64,000 nt of DNA from Gammaproteobacteria bacterium (GTDB taxonomy: Bacteria > Pseudomonadota > Gammaproteobacteria > Eutrophobiales > Eutrophobiaceae), in the NCBI GenBank assembly GCA_012103475.1, contig WLWS01000001.1, positions 577,881 through 641,880 of the forward strand, in the 5' to 3' direction. The position numbers were made by a program, and so were the translations under genes. Of the stretch, positions 61,689 through 64,000 are shown piece by piece; the stretch's first letter is position 1, and each line of letters starts with the position of its first letter. The notes under the pieces were generated by a model, which saw nothing but the letters and a program-made list of their open reading frames with translations, had not been told where the DNA came from and ran no database searches.

Positions 61689-61725
61689 CACCAGATCCCA
61701 ATCGCCGGGATCTGGTGTTTTATTT
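61689..61725. terminator. Terminator shared by pstS and djlA
   Basis: CACCAGATCCC at 61689-61699 and GGGATCTGGTG at 61707-61717 form a perfect 11-base stem with a 7-base loop, followed by TTTTATTT on the plus strand. It lies 21 bases after the pstS stop and ends at the djlA stop, so it can close both convergent genes. Confidence 0.8.
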
Positions 61726-62519
61726 CAGAAATTTCTTTCTTTCTTGATTTTTTCATAAGCCTGCCGAATCTCATGCGTTCGATCAGTAGCTATTTTCATC
61801 ATTTCCTCGGGTAAGCCTTTTGACACCAGTTTGTCCGGATGATGCTGACTAATAAGGCGTCTGTAAGCCTTTTTAATTTCTGCAGTACTGTCGCTTTCCT
61901 CCACATTTAATAAAGCATAGGCATCCTCCAGACTAAGCGCCGTACTTTGACCGCTAGCACCTTTCTGATGATGAAACTGCGCGCCTATGGCGCTTTCCAT
62001 CTGTGCAAACTCGTGTTGTGATATACGTAAAATACTGCAAGCCTTGAGTAACAAGGCTCGTTCCTTATCATGCACGCTGCCGTCTGCAAACGCAGCATAA
62101 AGCTGAATCTCCAGAAACATACGCTTCAGGTTATGACGCTGACCTATCTCCCTGCGGAGCTGCTCCAGCACATCAACAAGCGGAAAGTTCTCCTGCTTCC
62201 CTTCAGAAAAAAGTGCCATAGCCGCCTTTCTCTGTTCTGCCGATAGCTGCATCTGCCCCATCACTTGCCGGGCAATTTCTATTTCATCTTTGGTTACCTG
62301 TCCGTCTGCTTTACAGACCGCACCCATAACTGAAAAAGAGGCAGTAAAAAAGACTGTCTGCACCCGCTCCTGACTACCCGGATTAAAACCATCCGTTCCA
62401 CCCTGAAGCTCAAGGCCTTTGTCAAAATTATGCCCCAGCGCTGCACCCAGTAGTGCGCCGATTGGCCCACCAATCATAAAGCCGAAAGTGCTACCCAGAA
62501 TTTTTCCCCACCAACTCAT
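61725..62519 (-). CDS. djlA: Co-chaperone DjlA
   Basis: Membrane-anchored DnaJ-like co-chaperone for DnaK, 264 residues. N-terminal single transmembrane segment with glycine-rich face (LGSTFGFMIGGPIGALLGAALGHNF), a middle TerB-like helical domain (KADGQVTKDEIEIARQVM; FADGSVHDKERALL), and a C-terminal J domain (DAYALLNVEESDSTAEIKKAYRRLISQHHPDKL) with the HPD tripeptide needed to stimulate DnaK. Length and order match E. coli DjlA. Confidence 0.95.
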   Translation of the reverse strand: MSWWGKILGSTFGFMIGGPIGALLGAALGHNFDKGLELQGGTDGFNPGSQERVQTVFFTASFSVMGAVCKADGQVTKDEIEIARQVMGQMQLSAEQRKAAMALFSEGKQENFPLVDVLEQLRREIGQRHNLKRMFLEIQLYAAFADGSVHDKERALLLKACSILRISQHEFAQMESAIGAQFHHQKGASGQSTALSLEDAYALLNVEESDSTAEIKKAYRRLISQHHPDKLVSKGLPEEMMKIATDRTHEIRQAYEKIKKERNF

Positions 62520-62609
62520 ATGTGCTTTATATTTTTTTTAGTGAGCCAACATTATAGCGGTATAATGCCCAGCTTCTGTTAATCATATTGAATATTTTCA
62601 AGTTCCATT

Positions 62610-63437
62610 ATGGCAAAAGGCAATAAAAACAAAGGCAAGCAAAAAGGCGAAAGCCTTGCGGATAAAGCGAATAAACACCTGCTCTATGAGGCATCAGTTC
62701 AATGCGTAGAATCAGAAATCGACTTCGTTGACGAAACATTTCGAAAAATACGCAATCGCGATGCCAGCATCCTGCGTGAGGATTTCTGCGGAACCGCAAA
62801 TTCTTCCTGCGAATGGGTACGCAGAAGGCCGACGAATATTGCTTATTCCGTCGACATTGATGCTGATGTGCAGGCATGGGGCAGCGAGCACCATGTGAGC
62901 AAGCTTAGCGAAGAACAGCAAAAAAGAGTTAATCTGCTAACAGCAGATGTGATGAACTCTGGTTCCACTGCAAACGATGTTGTGCTGGCAATGAATTTCT
63001 CTTACTGGATATTCAAAAGCCGTGAATTGATGATTCAATATTTCAGGTCTGTTTATAACAGCCTGAATGAGGACGGGATATTTATACTAGATAGCTTCGG
63101 TGGCTACGAAGCGTTCAGAGAGATGGAAGAAAGCACCAAACACGACGGCTTTACCTATATCTGGGATCAATCTTCCTATAACCCGATTACAGGAGACGGG
63201 CTCTTTCACATTCATTTTAAATTCAAGGATGGATCGAAATTAAAGCAGGCCTTCACCTACGACTGGCGGGTCTGGACCTTACCGGAAATCACGGAAATGC
63301 TTAGAGAGGCTGGCTTTAAAGCGGAAGTTTACTGGGAAGGAACAGACGAAGACGGAGAAGGAAACGGTGAATTCGAAGCGACTACCACGGGTGAAGCAGA
63401 CGCCGGCTGGATTGCTTATATTGTCGCTACCCGCTAG
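62610..63437 (+). CDS. Class I SAM-dependent methyltransferase of unknown substrate
   Basis: A 275-residue cytoplasmic protein. After a Lys-rich start (KGNKNKGKQKGE) comes LREDFCGTANSSCEWVRRRP (SAM-binding motif I variant), AYSVDIDADVQAWG (acidic end of strand 2), VVLAMNFSYWIFKSRELM, and EDGIFILDSFGGYEA, ending TGEADAGWIAYIVATR. This places it in the class I methyltransferase superfamily (DFCGTA subgroup). Substrate unknown. It diverges from djlA and converges with sixA; AGTTCC-type region upstream with a TATAAT at 62561-62566. Confidence 0.8.
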   Translation: MAKGNKNKGKQKGESLADKANKHLLYEASVQCVESEIDFVDETFRKIRNRDASILREDFCGTANSSCEWVRRRPTNIAYSVDIDADVQAWGSEHHVSKLSEEQQKRVNLLTADVMNSGSTANDVVLAMNFSYWIFKSRELMIQYFRSVYNSLNEDGIFILDSFGGYEAFREMEESTKHDGFTYIWDQSSYNPITGDGLFHIHFKFKDGSKLKQAFTYDWRVWTLPEITEMLREAGFKAEVYWEGTDEDGEGNGEFEATTTGEADAGWIAYIVATR

Positions 63438-63441
63438 CCGC

Positions 63442-63960
63442 TCAAACAAGTTCCCGGGGTCGCATTAAGGTCCGGAGTTTTACCGAATTTATTTTCGTCT
63501 GTGTATCTGAATAGCTATAACTCAGGATCGCTGCAGCTGCTGTAGTCATCAATTTCCCTTTATCCGTATACCTGACCGTTGCTGGACACAGGAACTCCAG
63601 TGTCTGGTCCAGAGCAGGATTATGGGCAACAATAATACAGGTCGAATCTGTCTGTGATTGTCTATTTATCACATCCAGAATCATTGCTTGATCGCAGGCG
63701 TAGAGTTTTTCCTCGAGATGAAAATTTGTTCTATCCAGAGCAAGCTCAGATAAAATATATTCCGCGGTTTCAAGTGCCCGGACAGCTGTTGAGCTGACAA
63801 GTGAAACTGAGCCCAGTTCCTGATCAGCAAGCCATCTACTCATCCCTTCCGCATCACGACGACCTCTTTTTGACAGCGGCCGATCAAAGTCATGCCTGTA
63901 CTCAGCGTTCCAGTCTGATTTGGCATGGCGCATCAGTACAAGCAGGTGTTCTTTTTTCAT
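63442..63960 (-). CDS. sixA: SixA-type histidine phosphatase
   Basis: A 172-residue phosphohistidine phosphatase of the histidine acid phosphatase fold. The catalytic RHAKSDW stands at residues 12-18, the second Arg/His set is DRPLSKRGRRDAEGM and IIVAHNPALDQTLEFL. SixA in E. coli removes phosphate from phosphotransferase components such as ArcB or PtsN partners; the target here is unknown. It converges with the methyltransferase with a 4-base gap. Gene symbol is by family. Confidence 0.85.
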   Translation of the reverse strand: MKKEHLLVLMRHAKSDWNAEYRHDFDRPLSKRGRRDAEGMSRWLADQELGSVSLVSSTAVRALETAEYILSELALDRTNFHLEEKLYACDQAMILDVINRQSQTDSTCIIVAHNPALDQTLEFLCPATVRYTDKGKLMTTAAAAILSYSYSDTQTKINSVKLRTLMRPRELV

Positions 63961-64000
63961 GTGGCACTATAAGATCACGCGGAAAGAGGTCTGATTGTAG

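Overview
This 64 kb window looks like a chromosomal piece of a free-living, probably aquatic gammaproteobacterium of moderate GC. The assignment rests on gene content and order: yebC-ruvC-ruvA-ruvB-ybgC-tolQ-tolR-tolA-tolB-pal-cpoB, leuS-lptE-holA-proA-nadD-rsfS-rlmH-maf, fmdB-DUF502-aspS, plus lptE and djlA. No phage, transposase, integrase, CRISPR array or rRNA was seen. The only RNA gene I can support is one tRNA-Lys(UUU). The genus cannot be fixed from sequence reading alone.

Layout. 1-4.7 kb: an RND efflux operon (TolC-like outer-membrane factor cut by the window edge, lipoprotein adaptor, permease). 4.8-6.2 kb: HIT protein and DAHP synthase. 6.3-14.7 kb (minus strand): the Tol-Pal envelope system, the RuvABC Holliday-junction machinery and YebC. 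14.8-18.9 kb (plus): an unassigned six-gene operon containing an exported DUF547 protein, a ferritin-like diiron protein, a family 2 glycosyltransferase, a radical SAM/SPASM enzyme, an exported START-like protein and a small unknown protein. 18.9-22.6 kb (minus): nrtR-nadA with a tandem pair of 21-bp palindromic operators, then a hydrolase and a D-2-hydroxyacid dehydrogenase with an export signal. 22.6-25.8 kb: aspS, DUF502, fmdB, tRNA-Lys. In related bacteria aspS normally lies next to yebC, so 14.8-22.6 kb appears to be inserted material in a conserved neighbourhood.

25.8-27.9 kb: an Nramp-like transporter and a class II aldolase-like protein. 28.1-32.3 kb: a tripartite exporter resembling type I secretion (ABC-type membrane protein, HlyD, TolC) in which the ABC protein's ATPase domain has lost Walker A, the Walker B aspartate and the signature motif. 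32.3-34.8 kb: an ompW gene broken by a one-base slip in a six-A run, and an OprP-like phosphate-type porin with Pho-box-like half-sites upstream. 34.9-38.7 kb: lipoprotein, CPBP protease, an isolated SoxY-SoxZ pair and a BepA-like M48 protease. 38.9-41.8 kb: PPi-type phosphofructokinase, a VanZ protein with an extra C-terminal domain, and a small secreted protein.

41.8-49.3 kb (minus): maf, rlmH, rsfS, nadD, proA, holA, lptE, leuS. nadD has no canonical start codon that keeps its nucleotide-binding N-terminus. 49.4-57.9 kb: an oxidative catabolism neighbourhood (flavin monooxygenase, ABM protein, AlkA-like glycosylase, isochorismatase-fold protein without its cysteine, EthD-like, RidA, Rieske dioxygenase alpha and beta, MFS transporter). 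58.0-61.7 kb: ComEA, then phoB-phoR-pstS with Pho boxes before phoB and pstS. 61.7-64 kb: djlA, a methyltransferase and sixA.

Two parts deserve most attention as possible undescribed systems: the radical SAM/ferritin-like/glycosyltransferase/START operon at 14.8-18.9 kb, and the exporter with an apparently ATP-incompetent ABC subunit at 28.1-32.3 kb. All functional calls come from reading motifs and gene order; no database search was possible.
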